A stretch of DNA of 64,000 bases from positions 248,001 through 312,000 of the forward strand of contig JALVFE010000021.1 of the NCBI GenBank assembly GCA_027030245.1, read 5' to 3'. The stretch is from Melioribacteraceae bacterium (lineage in GTDB: Bacteria; Bacteroidota; Ignavibacteria; Ignavibacteriales; Melioribacteraceae). How positions within the stretch are numbered: the stretch's first letter is position 1; each line of letters starts with the position of its first letter. Both the position numbers and the translations under genes were made by a program. The notes under the pieces are model-generated. The model searched no databases. It saw nothing but the letters and a program-made list of their open reading frames with translations, and was not told the origin of the DNA. Of the stretch, positions 47,818-56,175 are shown in pieces.

Positions 47818-49887
47818 TTATTGAACCGAGGAACTTTTATTTCTGTTGTTCCATGTTTTGTTTCTATCCGCAGCATCTACCACACCGCTTAAATCAACAT
47901 CGCTGTTTAGATAACCCGAATTGTTTCTGTCGTTCCATGTGGAATTTCTGTCGGCAGCATCAATTACACCCGAACCGTCTGCATCGCCTCCCCACATTCC
48001 CCAAACGCCGCTTTCCAATTGAACAGCCGACCCGGTTCCGTAGTATTTTGATTCCGAAGTTGTAAAATCGTATGTAACGGCAGTTGAAGTATTCAGAGTT
48101 ACCGGTGTGTTGCTCATAACCGCCAAATGATTACGATGCTTAATAACGATATAATAATTTCCTTCCGGCGCTCCCAATTCTATTGTATTGCTTAGTCCAT
48201 CGTCGGTGACAAGGTAACCGTCGTTTCTTAAAAATACGCTTCGCGATACTTTTGCTGTGCTATCCGGATGTTCTTTTAATTGTACCAATACCCAATCAAC
48301 AATATTTGCAGGAACAGAAACAATTCTACGAGGATTTTCAGAATAAGGCGAGGTTGTTGGGACTAACGAGTTTATATCCATTTTCATATTGTGGTTAGTT
48401 TGATCGTATGGTCCTTCCAAAAATATTTTTGCGGTAAGTTGCAACATAGGAATTTGATTCATCGCATCGAGCGCATTTATAACGCCCCATCCGTAAAGTC
48501 TATCGGGATTGGAGGAATGATCCGATGTTGCTCTTAAAATATCTCTTATTTGCATCGGAGTAATGTAATAATTTTTTTCGAGCATCAAAGCGCCAACACC
48601 GGCTGCTAACGGACATGCGGCGGATGTACCGCTAAAACTTCTGTAATATGTATCGGAACTATTCCCCGCCGCGTACGTACCCGAGCCCATTGCCATAAAA
48701 TCGGGTTTGGTTCTTCCATCCACCGTGTTACCGACACTACTGAAACTTGCCCTAACTTTATTAGCGTCAACCGCACCAATAGCAAAAACACTGTCGCCAT
48801 CAGCCGGAGCCATTAAAGTATTGTGCGTTGAATTATATCCTTCGTTACCGGCAGAATTAAATACAACAATTCCTTTTTTAACAGCGAGATCCGCGGCTAC
48901 CGTAATCTTAGCAGTATTACCGTCCATATCCGTCCAATCATAGCCCGTACCGTCATCGAAACCAAGATAACCAAGTGATGTGGAAAACAGATCGGCTCCG
49001 ATGCTGTCTGCCCATTCGGATGCGGCAATCCAGTTATCTTCCTCTACCGTGGTTTCCGATTCAGTATTTTCTGTTTTGGCTAAAAGATAACTCGCACCGA
49101 ATGACGTTCCTATAAGTTCCCCTTCTTTAAATCCTCCTATTAACGAAAGTGTCCCGGTTCCATGGGAACCGTTACCTGCATCCGAACCGTTTTCAACGTC
49201 CACATCGTTGTTTACAAAATCCCACGTTGCAATTACATTCATACTTTGAAATACTTCGTGAGTGGAAAGTCTATCAAAACCAGCATCCATTAAACAGATT
49301 AGAATTCCATGTCCGGTATATCCTTGATCGTGAACTTCGGGAACATTCATAATTTGCAATTGAGTTAAAGATTGCCCGTAATTATATATCGCAGTTGTAT
49401 TCTGTATGTTATCGATATTCTGTTGCTTTTGCACGGGAATATTATAATCTTTTTCTTTTCTTTTGTATGTGCGAACAAGATCAATCTCTTTAACAAAATC
49501 TAGTTTAGTAATTTTAGATAACAGCAACTTATCTATATAACAACTGACTCCGTTAAGCCATTTGGACTTTTGTTTAATTTTTATTCCGAATCTTTCTAAT
49601 TTATTAATATAATCCGAATTTAACGGAATATCGATAAAATCTATTAATGCGGATTCGGGTAAAACTTTTTTTCTTCTTTTTAAAGATCTTTCAGAAACAA
49701 CCGAAACAGGGTTAGCAAAATATTTTTCAAGATTACTTCCTTTATCGGTGAAGTAAACCCAAACTAAAAGTTTCGATTGTTCAGGTTTTGCCTGCAAATA
49801 AGTTGTTAAACTTTTTGATAATTTGCTTTGAGCATTTATGCTAATAGAAAAAGCAATAAGAATGAAAACAGCTTTTATAATTTTCAT
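47818..49887 (-). CDS. Secreted subtilisin-like protease (S8) with dockerin-like module
   Basis: A 689-residue protein. The ATG at 49887 starts the signal peptide MKIIKAVFILIAFSISINAQ; the longer frame to 49962 reads back through the neighbouring module. A propeptide of about 120 residues is followed by the S8 domain with catalytic Asp in ICLMDAGFD, His in GNGSHGTGTLSLIGG and Ser in FSGTSAACPLAAGVGAL. The module (KIFLEGPYDQTNHNM...) has loops DADGSGVIDAAD and DVDLSGVVDAAD. A dockerin-tagged protease may process other components of a surface complex; this is inference. Only 16 bp separate it from the upstream gene. Confidence 0.9.
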   Translation of the reverse strand: MKIIKAVFILIAFSISINAQSKLSKSLTTYLQAKPEQSKLLVWVYFTDKGSNLEKYFANPVSVVSERSLKRRKKVLPESALIDFIDIPLNSDYINKLERFGIKIKQKSKWLNGVSCYIDKLLLSKITKLDFVKEIDLVRTYKRKEKDYNIPVQKQQNIDNIQNTTAIYNYGQSLTQLQIMNVPEVHDQGYTGHGILICLMDAGFDRLSTHEVFQSMNVIATWDFVNNDVDVENGSDAGNGSHGTGTLSLIGGFKEGELIGTSFGASYLLAKTENTESETTVEEDNWIAASEWADSIGADLFSTSLGYLGFDDGTGYDWTDMDGNTAKITVAADLAVKKGIVVFNSAGNEGYNSTHNTLMAPADGDSVFAIGAVDANKVRASFSSVGNTVDGRTKPDFMAMGSGTYAAGNSSDTYYRSFSGTSAACPLAAGVGALMLEKNYYITPMQIRDILRATSDHSSNPDRLYGWGVINALDAMNQIPMLQLTAKIFLEGPYDQTNHNMKMDINSLVPTTSPYSENPRRIVSVPANIVDWVLVQLKEHPDSTAKVSRSVFLRNDGYLVTDDGLSNTIELGAPEGNYYIVIKHRNHLAVMSNTPVTLNTSTAVTYDFTTSESKYYGTGSAVQLESGVWGMWGGDADGSGVIDAADRNSTWNDRNNSGYLNSDVDLSGVVDAADRNKTWNNRNKSSSVQ

Positions 49888-49903
49888 TTTCACACCCAAT
49901 TGT

Positions 49904-51502
49904 TTAAGGTTTTTCGGAAAATTTATTTCTGTTGTTCCAGGTTTTATTTCTGTCTGCAGCATCCACCACTCCGCTTAAATCGACGTCAGTGTTTTCGTAT
50001 CCGGTTTTATTTCTGTTATTCCATGTCGAATTTCTGTCCGCTGCATCAATTACTCCGGAGCCATCGGAATCGCCGCACCACATTCCCCAAATCCCGGGTT
50101 CTAATTCCACAGCTCCGTTATTCCCGTAAAATTTATTTTTATTCGCGGTAAAATCATAAATGTTATTGTTCGGAATTGAAATACTGTCAGCCGATAGCAC
50201 GTCGAGATGAGTTCTATGAACAATTCCGATATAATAATTTCCATTTTGAACGTTAAATCTAACACCACTTAAACTATCCAAATCTATTACCACTCCGTCG
50301 ATATTAACGAAAGCAGCTCTTGTAGCAATTTTTGACGAATTATCCGGCGAAGAAAAGAGTTCTACCAATACCCAGTCAACTATATCCGGATGAAGCTCGC
50401 TTGCAAATTCACCTCCATTATAATTCCAAGGAGAATTATTATACGGTTGGCTTTTCGGTATAACACCCGCATTAAGCAAAGAAGAGTTCATAGCAGGAGA
50501 ATTGTAAGGTCCTTCCAAAAATATTTTTGCTTTTACAATAACAGGGAGTGAAGTAATTTGTGTTACCTGTTGATTGGCAGCAATCTGCAACGCAGCATGA
50601 ACTATATTCCAACTGTCAAGATTAATTTCATCGAAAGTCTGGTTTCCTGTATCCCAAGAAATATCATTTTCGTTAAAAAACTCAGAAAGATATAAATTAT
50701 CCACATCCGAATTAATTAATACCTCCGGATGATAAGAAAACAAAATTACCGTACCATTACCGTAATTATACTTAATGATTGTGGGCTCTCCCTCTCCGGT
50801 TGTAGCGTCGGCGGGAATACCGGAAGGAGCAATAGCATTTGCCCAAACTTCATATCCGGGTAATTGTGATTTAATATTAGTGAAAACCGGACCGCCATAA
50901 TAAAAAAACCTTGTTGTATCTGGCAAACCGATTGACTGCATTGTGGAATTGTTCAAATTTATATTAACCATTTGTAAACTAGGGTTTGTACCGTTTTGCC
51001 ATGGTTCCCAACCGAATGGGCCTTTTGCTACGCCATCGAATAAATTCAAATTGTAATCGGTATCGGAATAATCCGACGGTTGATTGTATTCTCCCCCGTT
51101 ACCGGTTGCAAACTCCGCCCAACTCAAAGTATCGGCAGCCCAATATGCACCGGCGCAAAATCCTATATAATTTCCTCCGCTGTTAACAAAGTTTCTAATA
51201 TTATCTTCGCCCGTTGGTGTAACGGCTAATTCCCTATATAAAGCATATCCACCCGGAGCAATCAAAGCTTTATATTTTCTGTTTGTTCCGCTCCCAAGGA
51301 TTCCTGTGTTAATATCAATATGATCTATGACTTCATAAGTCCAATTATATGTAACGAATAATGCTTTTAATGCTTTTACTTCTTCTTCCCATACGCCGTC
51401 ATTTTCGTATGAAGGATCGTACAGAGCGAAATCCGCATTATAATTTTGAGAGAATGAAATCCCGCTGATCAATATCCAAAATATGTATGTTATTTTTTTC
51501 AT
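49904..51502 (-). CDS. Secreted BPL_N/glutamine-amidotransferase-like protein with dockerin-like module
   Basis: A 532-residue protein. The ATG at 51502 is preferred over an upstream TTG at 51508 and begins signal peptide MKKITYIFWILISGISFSQ. Residues about 22-300 match the class I GATase-like fold of biotin-protein-ligase N-terminal (BPL_N) proteins: KALIAPGGYALY, VNSGGNYIGFCAGAYWAA with the would-be nucleophile Cys, and YHPEVL. The substrate is unknown. The module (KIFLEGPYNSPAMNSS...) contains WNYNGGE and loops DSDGSGVIDAAD and DVDLSGVVDAAD, so it belongs to the second module subgroup. Confidence 0.8.
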   Translation of the reverse strand: MKKITYIFWILISGISFSQNYNADFALYDPSYENDGVWEEEVKALKALFVTYNWTYEVIDHIDINTGILGSGTNRKYKALIAPGGYALYRELAVTPTGEDNIRNFVNSGGNYIGFCAGAYWAADTLSWAEFATGNGGEYNQPSDYSDTDYNLNLFDGVAKGPFGWEPWQNGTNPSLQMVNINLNNSTMQSIGLPDTTRFFYYGGPVFTNIKSQLPGYEVWANAIAPSGIPADATTGEGEPTIIKYNYGNGTVILFSYHPEVLINSDVDNLYLSEFFNENDISWDTGNQTFDEINLDSWNIVHAALQIAANQQVTQITSLPVIVKAKIFLEGPYNSPAMNSSLLNAGVIPKSQPYNNSPWNYNGGEFASELHPDIVDWVLVELFSSPDNSSKIATRAAFVNIDGVVIDLDSLSGVRFNVQNGNYYIGIVHRTHLDVLSADSISIPNNNIYDFTANKNKFYGNNGAVELEPGIWGMWCGDSDGSGVIDAADRNSTWNNRNKTGYENTDVDLSGVVDAADRNKTWNNRNKFSEKP

Positions 51503-51532
51503 TAACAAAATTCTACAGTGAAATTCAATGAT

Positions 51533-51559
51533 AAAAAAAAGCCTGACGAAGTGTCAGGC
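51533..51559 (-). terminator. Rho-independent terminator after the 740-residue gene
   Basis: GCCTGAC (51541-51547) and GTCAGGC (51553-51559) form a perfect 7-bp stem with a 5-base loop. On the minus strand it is followed by eight T (51533-51540). It lies 16 bp after the stop at 51576. Confidence 0.92.
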
Positions 51560-51575
51560 TAAAATTGAATATTTA

Positions 51576-53798
51576 TTACGGTACTTGAGTCGATTTATTC
51601 CGGTTATTCCACGTAAAGTTTCTATCTGCCGCATCAACAATGCCGTTAAGGTCAACATCACTCACATTGTAACCGGAAATATTTCTGTCGTTCCAAGTAG
51701 AATTTCTGTCGTTTGCATCAATTGTTCCCGATGCATCGGCATCTCCGGCAATCATCCCCCAAACACCGCCGCCCAAATCTGCCGCACCGTTCGAGCCGTA
51801 AAATTGACCGCTTCCGGTTGTGAAATCGTAAGATGCCAAACTTGTTATGGAAAGTGAAACCGTCGTGGAACTCATAACCGATAAATGATTCCGGTGATGA
51901 ACAACAACATAATAATTACCGGGCTCAACTCCGAATCTTAGAGGGCTGGTTCCATCCAAGCCAACGATTGTACCATTACTGGTAATAAACGCAGCACGTT
52001 TTGCTACAGAAGTGGAAGCAGCCGTACCTGTTCTCAATTCCACCAGTACCCAATCCACAATGTCGGGATGATTTTCAAAAAAGTCGGCTATGCCGTTAGC
52101 GGGACTAACATCCACGGAATAAACCCTTTCGGCACCGTTGTAATTCCATGGAGCGGAAGTAAACGGTTGTGTTTCCGGAAGATAACCGTTACTGTTCAGC
52201 GTAGTGCTCATTGTTCCGGCGTTGTAGTTTCCTTCCAAAAATACTTTAATATTTAAATCGGAACCGAAAGTAAACGAACCGATTCTGGTTTTCCAAGGAG
52301 CGCTGCCTGTACTTTGAATATACTCGGTAGTATACCAAAATGTAGCATCGTCTATCGGATCGACCGACATCATGCTATAATCTCCCCATCTACCGGAAGA
52401 ATGTGTTTGAGAACCTCCTCCGGCTATAATTTCACCTTCGGTGATAGTCATTTGTCCAACCGGATCATTTTTATAACGTCCGGTGTATCTTATAGAAGGA
52501 TAGGTGGAACTGCTGGAAACCGAATAACCCAAAGCAATATTTCCGTACGCATCTAACGCTACGCTTCCCATCCACCGGTTTTCACCGTCGGTGGGAGCAT
52601 AAGTTCCTTGTTGATAAATCGACCAGCCAGAACCTGTGTTTCTCAGTTCGTACCATCTCATTCCCGCTCTGTTACTACCGGCATCAACACTATGGGAAAC
52701 AACCATTGCTTGATAATCATTGAAATTTCTATATTGCAAACGGAACATTAAGCGGTCCGAAAGACCGTCTAAACCTTGAGATGTACCCGGCTGCGGCACG
52801 GTTCCAAAATCCGGATCGAATGTTGCTGTATTCAACGAAAAAGCTTCGGCAAATGTTGAATTGGAAGTATTATTCCAATCTACATGGAACTCCCAAAATC
52901 TCAACCGGTCAGGAGATTGATCATAAAACGTAAAGTAGTTCGGTGCTCCGGTCGGAGGATCAATGTTACCGTCCCAATCCGAAGGAAGCATACTTCCAGC
53001 ATTTGACTCGCTAAAAAATACCATTCTTGCATTTCCGCCAACTAACATGGAATCCCTTTCTAATGCAGCTGCGCCTGCGCCGGCAAAGAAAGCTCCGTTG
53101 ACAAATTGATTGACGGATAAATAATAACCGTCGGGCCAAATTCCGAATTTCGGATAATCGGGCATATTGGAAAATTCAAATGCATACCGATACCAAGCAC
53201 CTGTCGGATCTCCCGTTTGAGAGATTGCCACCAATTCATAATATGGGCCAAAAGGATAGTTGGGTAAAGAAAACTGGCTGATTAACCAACGATCTACTGT
53301 GTGGTCATATAATACAACCGGATCACCGTCGTTGGTACCTTCCCAAGGTCCTGTAAAACCATCCCAGATTGTACTCAGGTCGGCCGGACCGTATAACGAA
53401 TTACCGTTTTTGTCCCAGATTTGAAATGATAAATTTACTGTTTGTACATAATGTTCGGGTCCAACATCGCCTTGAGTATCGGGAGGAAGAACACCGTTAA
53501 TGTTTTCCACTCCATCCCAATCAACTATTTTTTTTGACTCTTGGGTTGCAAGCGGAATGCTTTGTGTGACAGGGTCCTTATATCCTTTTTGAACCCTCGG
53601 TTTTGGTTTTCTAAAACCAAACTTATTCGGAATTGATTTCCAAGAACGTTTAACCGAACCGGGCGGAATTAACCGCATATTTCTCAATTCGATTGTTTTA
53701 TCGTGTTTTACAGCATATTTTACAATTGGTCTATTACTTATATTTTGTGCAAATAAGAAATTAACCGAAAGTAAAAGTATTCCAATAAGTCTCAACAT
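51576..53798 (-). CDS. Secreted protein of unknown function with dockerin-like module
   Basis: A 740-residue protein with signal peptide (MLRLIGILLLSVNFLFAQ). Residues about 80-510 contain VLPPDTQGDVGPEHYVQ, SFQIWDKNGNSLYGPAD, DGDPVVLYDHTVDRWL, MPDYPKFGIWPDGYYL and GRWGDYSMMSVDPIDDATFWYTTEY. The Trp/Tyr/Asp-rich pattern suggests a beta-propeller or sandwich, but I recognise no family. The C-terminal module (KVFLEGNYNAGTM, PWNYNGAERV) has loops DADASGTIDAND and DVDLNGIVDAAD. It is a close paralogue of the next gene upstream, 20 bp away. A role in binding insoluble substrate is only a guess. Confidence 0.75.
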   Translation of the reverse strand: MLRLIGILLLSVNFLFAQNISNRPIVKYAVKHDKTIELRNMRLIPPGSVKRSWKSIPNKFGFRKPKPRVQKGYKDPVTQSIPLATQESKKIVDWDGVENINGVLPPDTQGDVGPEHYVQTVNLSFQIWDKNGNSLYGPADLSTIWDGFTGPWEGTNDGDPVVLYDHTVDRWLISQFSLPNYPFGPYYELVAISQTGDPTGAWYRYAFEFSNMPDYPKFGIWPDGYYLSVNQFVNGAFFAGAGAAALERDSMLVGGNARMVFFSESNAGSMLPSDWDGNIDPPTGAPNYFTFYDQSPDRLRFWEFHVDWNNTSNSTFAEAFSLNTATFDPDFGTVPQPGTSQGLDGLSDRLMFRLQYRNFNDYQAMVVSHSVDAGSNRAGMRWYELRNTGSGWSIYQQGTYAPTDGENRWMGSVALDAYGNIALGYSVSSSSTYPSIRYTGRYKNDPVGQMTITEGEIIAGGGSQTHSSGRWGDYSMMSVDPIDDATFWYTTEYIQSTGSAPWKTRIGSFTFGSDLNIKVFLEGNYNAGTMSTTLNSNGYLPETQPFTSAPWNYNGAERVYSVDVSPANGIADFFENHPDIVDWVLVELRTGTAASTSVAKRAAFITSNGTIVGLDGTSPLRFGVEPGNYYVVVHHRNHLSVMSSTTVSLSITSLASYDFTTGSGQFYGSNGAADLGGGVWGMIAGDADASGTIDANDRNSTWNDRNISGYNVSDVDLNGIVDAADRNFTWNNRNKSTQVP

Positions 53799-53818
53799 TT
53801 TTACTCCTATAATTTGAT

Positions 53819-56116
53819 CTAATTAGGAACAGTAGTCGATTTGTTTCTATTGTTCCACGTTAAATTTCTATCAGCTGCATCAACAACACCGCTTAAATCG
53901 ACATCGCTTGTTTGATATCCGCTGTTGTTTCTATCGTTCCATGTTGAATTTCTATCGCCCGCATCAACAACTCCGGAAACATCGGCGTCACCTGCAATCA
54001 TCCCCCAAACACCGCCGCCTAAATCTGCCGCGCCACCCGAACCGTAAAACTGAGAAGATCCGGTGGTAAAATCGTAAGAAGCAACGGTCGAATTTGAAAG
54101 GGATACCATAGATGAACTCATTACCGAAATATGATTTCGGTGATGAACTACAACATAATAGCTACCAGGCATAACACCTAAACGTAAAGGACTTGTTCCA
54201 TCCAAACCAACAATTGTACCGTCACTTTTAACAAAACCCGCTCTTTTTGCAACAACCGAACTTGCTGCAGTTCCGGATCGTAATTCTATGAGAACCCAAT
54301 CAACGATATTGGGATTATTGTCAAAGAAATCAGCCTTACCGTTTGCATCGGCATCAACTAATGATACTTTCTCGGATCCGTTATAATTCCAAGGAGCAAC
54401 ATTGTACGGTTGGCTTGTCGGTAAATCACCATTACTATTTAAAGTTGTAGACATCGACCCCGAATTATAATTTCCTTCTAAAAATACTTTTAAGTTTAAG
54501 TCGCTGCCAAATGTAAAAGATGCAATACGAGTTTGCCAGTTAGCATCGCCTGTTGTCTGAACATATTCGGTGGTATACCAGAAAGTTGCTCCGTCAATAG
54601 GATCAACAGACATTGCGCTGTAATCCCCCCATCGTGAGAAGAAAGATGTTTGCGAACCGCTACCATCAATAATTGTTTGTTCGGCAACTGATATGGTGCC
54701 GAGCGGATCATCTTTCATTCTTCCGGCATAACGAATCGAGGGATATACAGATTTACTCGATACCGAATATCCCAATGCTATATTACCATATTCATCCATC
54801 GCCACACTTGCCATCCATCTGTTTTCGGCATCGGGTGCGTAAGTACCTTGTTGATAAATACTCCAACCCGAGCCTGAATTTCTTAATTCGTACCATCTTA
54901 CACCGGCATGATCGGTGCCATCTACATCAACAGTATGATTTGTAACAAGAGTTTGGTAATCACCGAAATTACGATACTGCAATCTGAACATCACCCTGTT
55001 AGATAATGCATCTAAACCTATATTGGTATTGGGTTGATCAATATGGCTTCTTCCCGAAATATTACTCGAAGTAAATTGATAATCGAACGGTGCGGTTGTT
55101 AAGTCGGTTACATGTGAAAATGTTGAGTTGGACGGATTATTCCAGTCGGTTGAAAATTCCCAAATCGATAAATGGTCAGTGGAATAACCCATTCCGTCGT
55201 CTCCCATGTAAATAAAATAGTTAGGAGTTCCATCAGGAGGAGGCGTTCCGTCAAAATCAGAGGGTAACATTCTTACCGCATAAGGATTTGAGGTAAAATC
55301 GAGTTTGAATATTTGCATAGTAGCGGTTGAATCGCCGACCAACATTTTATCTCTTTCAAAAACAACGGCATCAACACCTCTGTAACTTCCGCTAAAGGCT
55401 ACCGTTGATAAATAATATCCGTCATTCCAAATTCCGAACTTCGGATAATCCGGCATATCCTGAAATTCAAAACCGTACCGGTACCACGAGCCCGTTGGGT
55501 CGCCGGTTTCTGTAATGGCAAGCAACATGTAATACGGAGGTGTACTGCTTCCATTGGGTAATGAAAACTGCGTAAATAACCATCTATCAGCTTCTTCGTC
55601 GTATAATACAATCGGGTCTCCATCATTAGTTCCGTCCCACGGATCACCAAAACCATCCCACAAAGTGGAATTATCTGCCGGACCATATAAAGAATTTCCG
55701 TTTTTATCCCAAATTTGGAAAGATAAATTTAACATTTGTACATAATGGTTAGGACCAACATCTCCGTCTGTATCGGGTGGTAATACATGGTTGATATTGC
55801 CAATCCCCTCCCAGTTTTTTAACGGGGAAAGTTGCTGGAATGAATTCCCCATTGTTTTTTGTAGAACAGGATCTTCACCAATAGGTAATGATCCCGGTTT
55901 TTTATCTTTCACGGGGTCATCAAAGTTCGGAATAACATATAAACCTTTACCTCTGAAAACCGAAGCTGGATCGATTGGCGGTATTTCTCTCAACGGTCGT
56001 GTTTTATCAAATTTAACTGCTTTTACGACTATCGGATTTGTATAAATTTGCTTTTGTCCATGCGCAGTAATTTGTGCAAACAAAATAACTGCGAGTAAAA
56101 GTAATCCTTTCCTCAT
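53819..56116 (-). CDS. Secreted protein of unknown function with dockerin-like module, paralogue
   Basis: A 765-residue protein with signal peptide (MRKGLLLLAVILFAQITAHGQ). It shares the whole architecture of the downstream gene: VLPPDTDGDVGPNHYVQ, SFQIWDKNGNSLYGPAD, DGDPIVLYDEEADRWLFTQFS, MPDYPKFGIWNDGYYLS, SRWGDYSAMSVDPIDGATFWYTTEY. The module (KVFLEGNYNSGSM, PWNYNGSEKV) has loops DADVSGVVDAGD and DVDLSGVVDAAD. The two genes are a tandem duplication, presumably one transcript ending at 51533. The function is unknown; the repeated ISQTGDPTG/ITETGDPTG-type segments suggest a repeat fold. Confidence 0.75.
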   Translation of the reverse strand: MRKGLLLLAVILFAQITAHGQKQIYTNPIVVKAVKFDKTRPLREIPPIDPASVFRGKGLYVIPNFDDPVKDKKPGSLPIGEDPVLQKTMGNSFQQLSPLKNWEGIGNINHVLPPDTDGDVGPNHYVQMLNLSFQIWDKNGNSLYGPADNSTLWDGFGDPWDGTNDGDPIVLYDEEADRWLFTQFSLPNGSSTPPYYMLLAITETGDPTGSWYRYGFEFQDMPDYPKFGIWNDGYYLSTVAFSGSYRGVDAVVFERDKMLVGDSTATMQIFKLDFTSNPYAVRMLPSDFDGTPPPDGTPNYFIYMGDDGMGYSTDHLSIWEFSTDWNNPSNSTFSHVTDLTTAPFDYQFTSSNISGRSHIDQPNTNIGLDALSNRVMFRLQYRNFGDYQTLVTNHTVDVDGTDHAGVRWYELRNSGSGWSIYQQGTYAPDAENRWMASVAMDEYGNIALGYSVSSKSVYPSIRYAGRMKDDPLGTISVAEQTIIDGSGSQTSFFSRWGDYSAMSVDPIDGATFWYTTEYVQTTGDANWQTRIASFTFGSDLNLKVFLEGNYNSGSMSTTLNSNGDLPTSQPYNVAPWNYNGSEKVSLVDADANGKADFFDNNPNIVDWVLIELRSGTAASSVVAKRAGFVKSDGTIVGLDGTSPLRLGVMPGSYYVVVHHRNHISVMSSSMVSLSNSTVASYDFTTGSSQFYGSGGAADLGGGVWGMIAGDADVSGVVDAGDRNSTWNDRNNSGYQTSDVDLSGVVDAADRNLTWNNRNKSTTVPN

Positions 56117-56144
56117 ATTACCCTCTAAAATTTATGAAGGAAAT

Positions 56145-56168
56145 ACCCCCGTGCATGAGCACGGAGGT
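56145..56168 (-). terminator. Hairpin after the T9SS subtilisin gene
   Basis: ACCCCCGTGC (56145-56154) and GCACGGAGGT (56159-56168) pair over 10 bp with one G-U pair on the minus transcript and an ATGA/TCAT loop. It lies 7 bp after the stop at 56176. The following sequence TATTTCCTT is only moderately U-rich. Confidence 0.45.
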
Positions 56169-56175
56169 TAAATTT

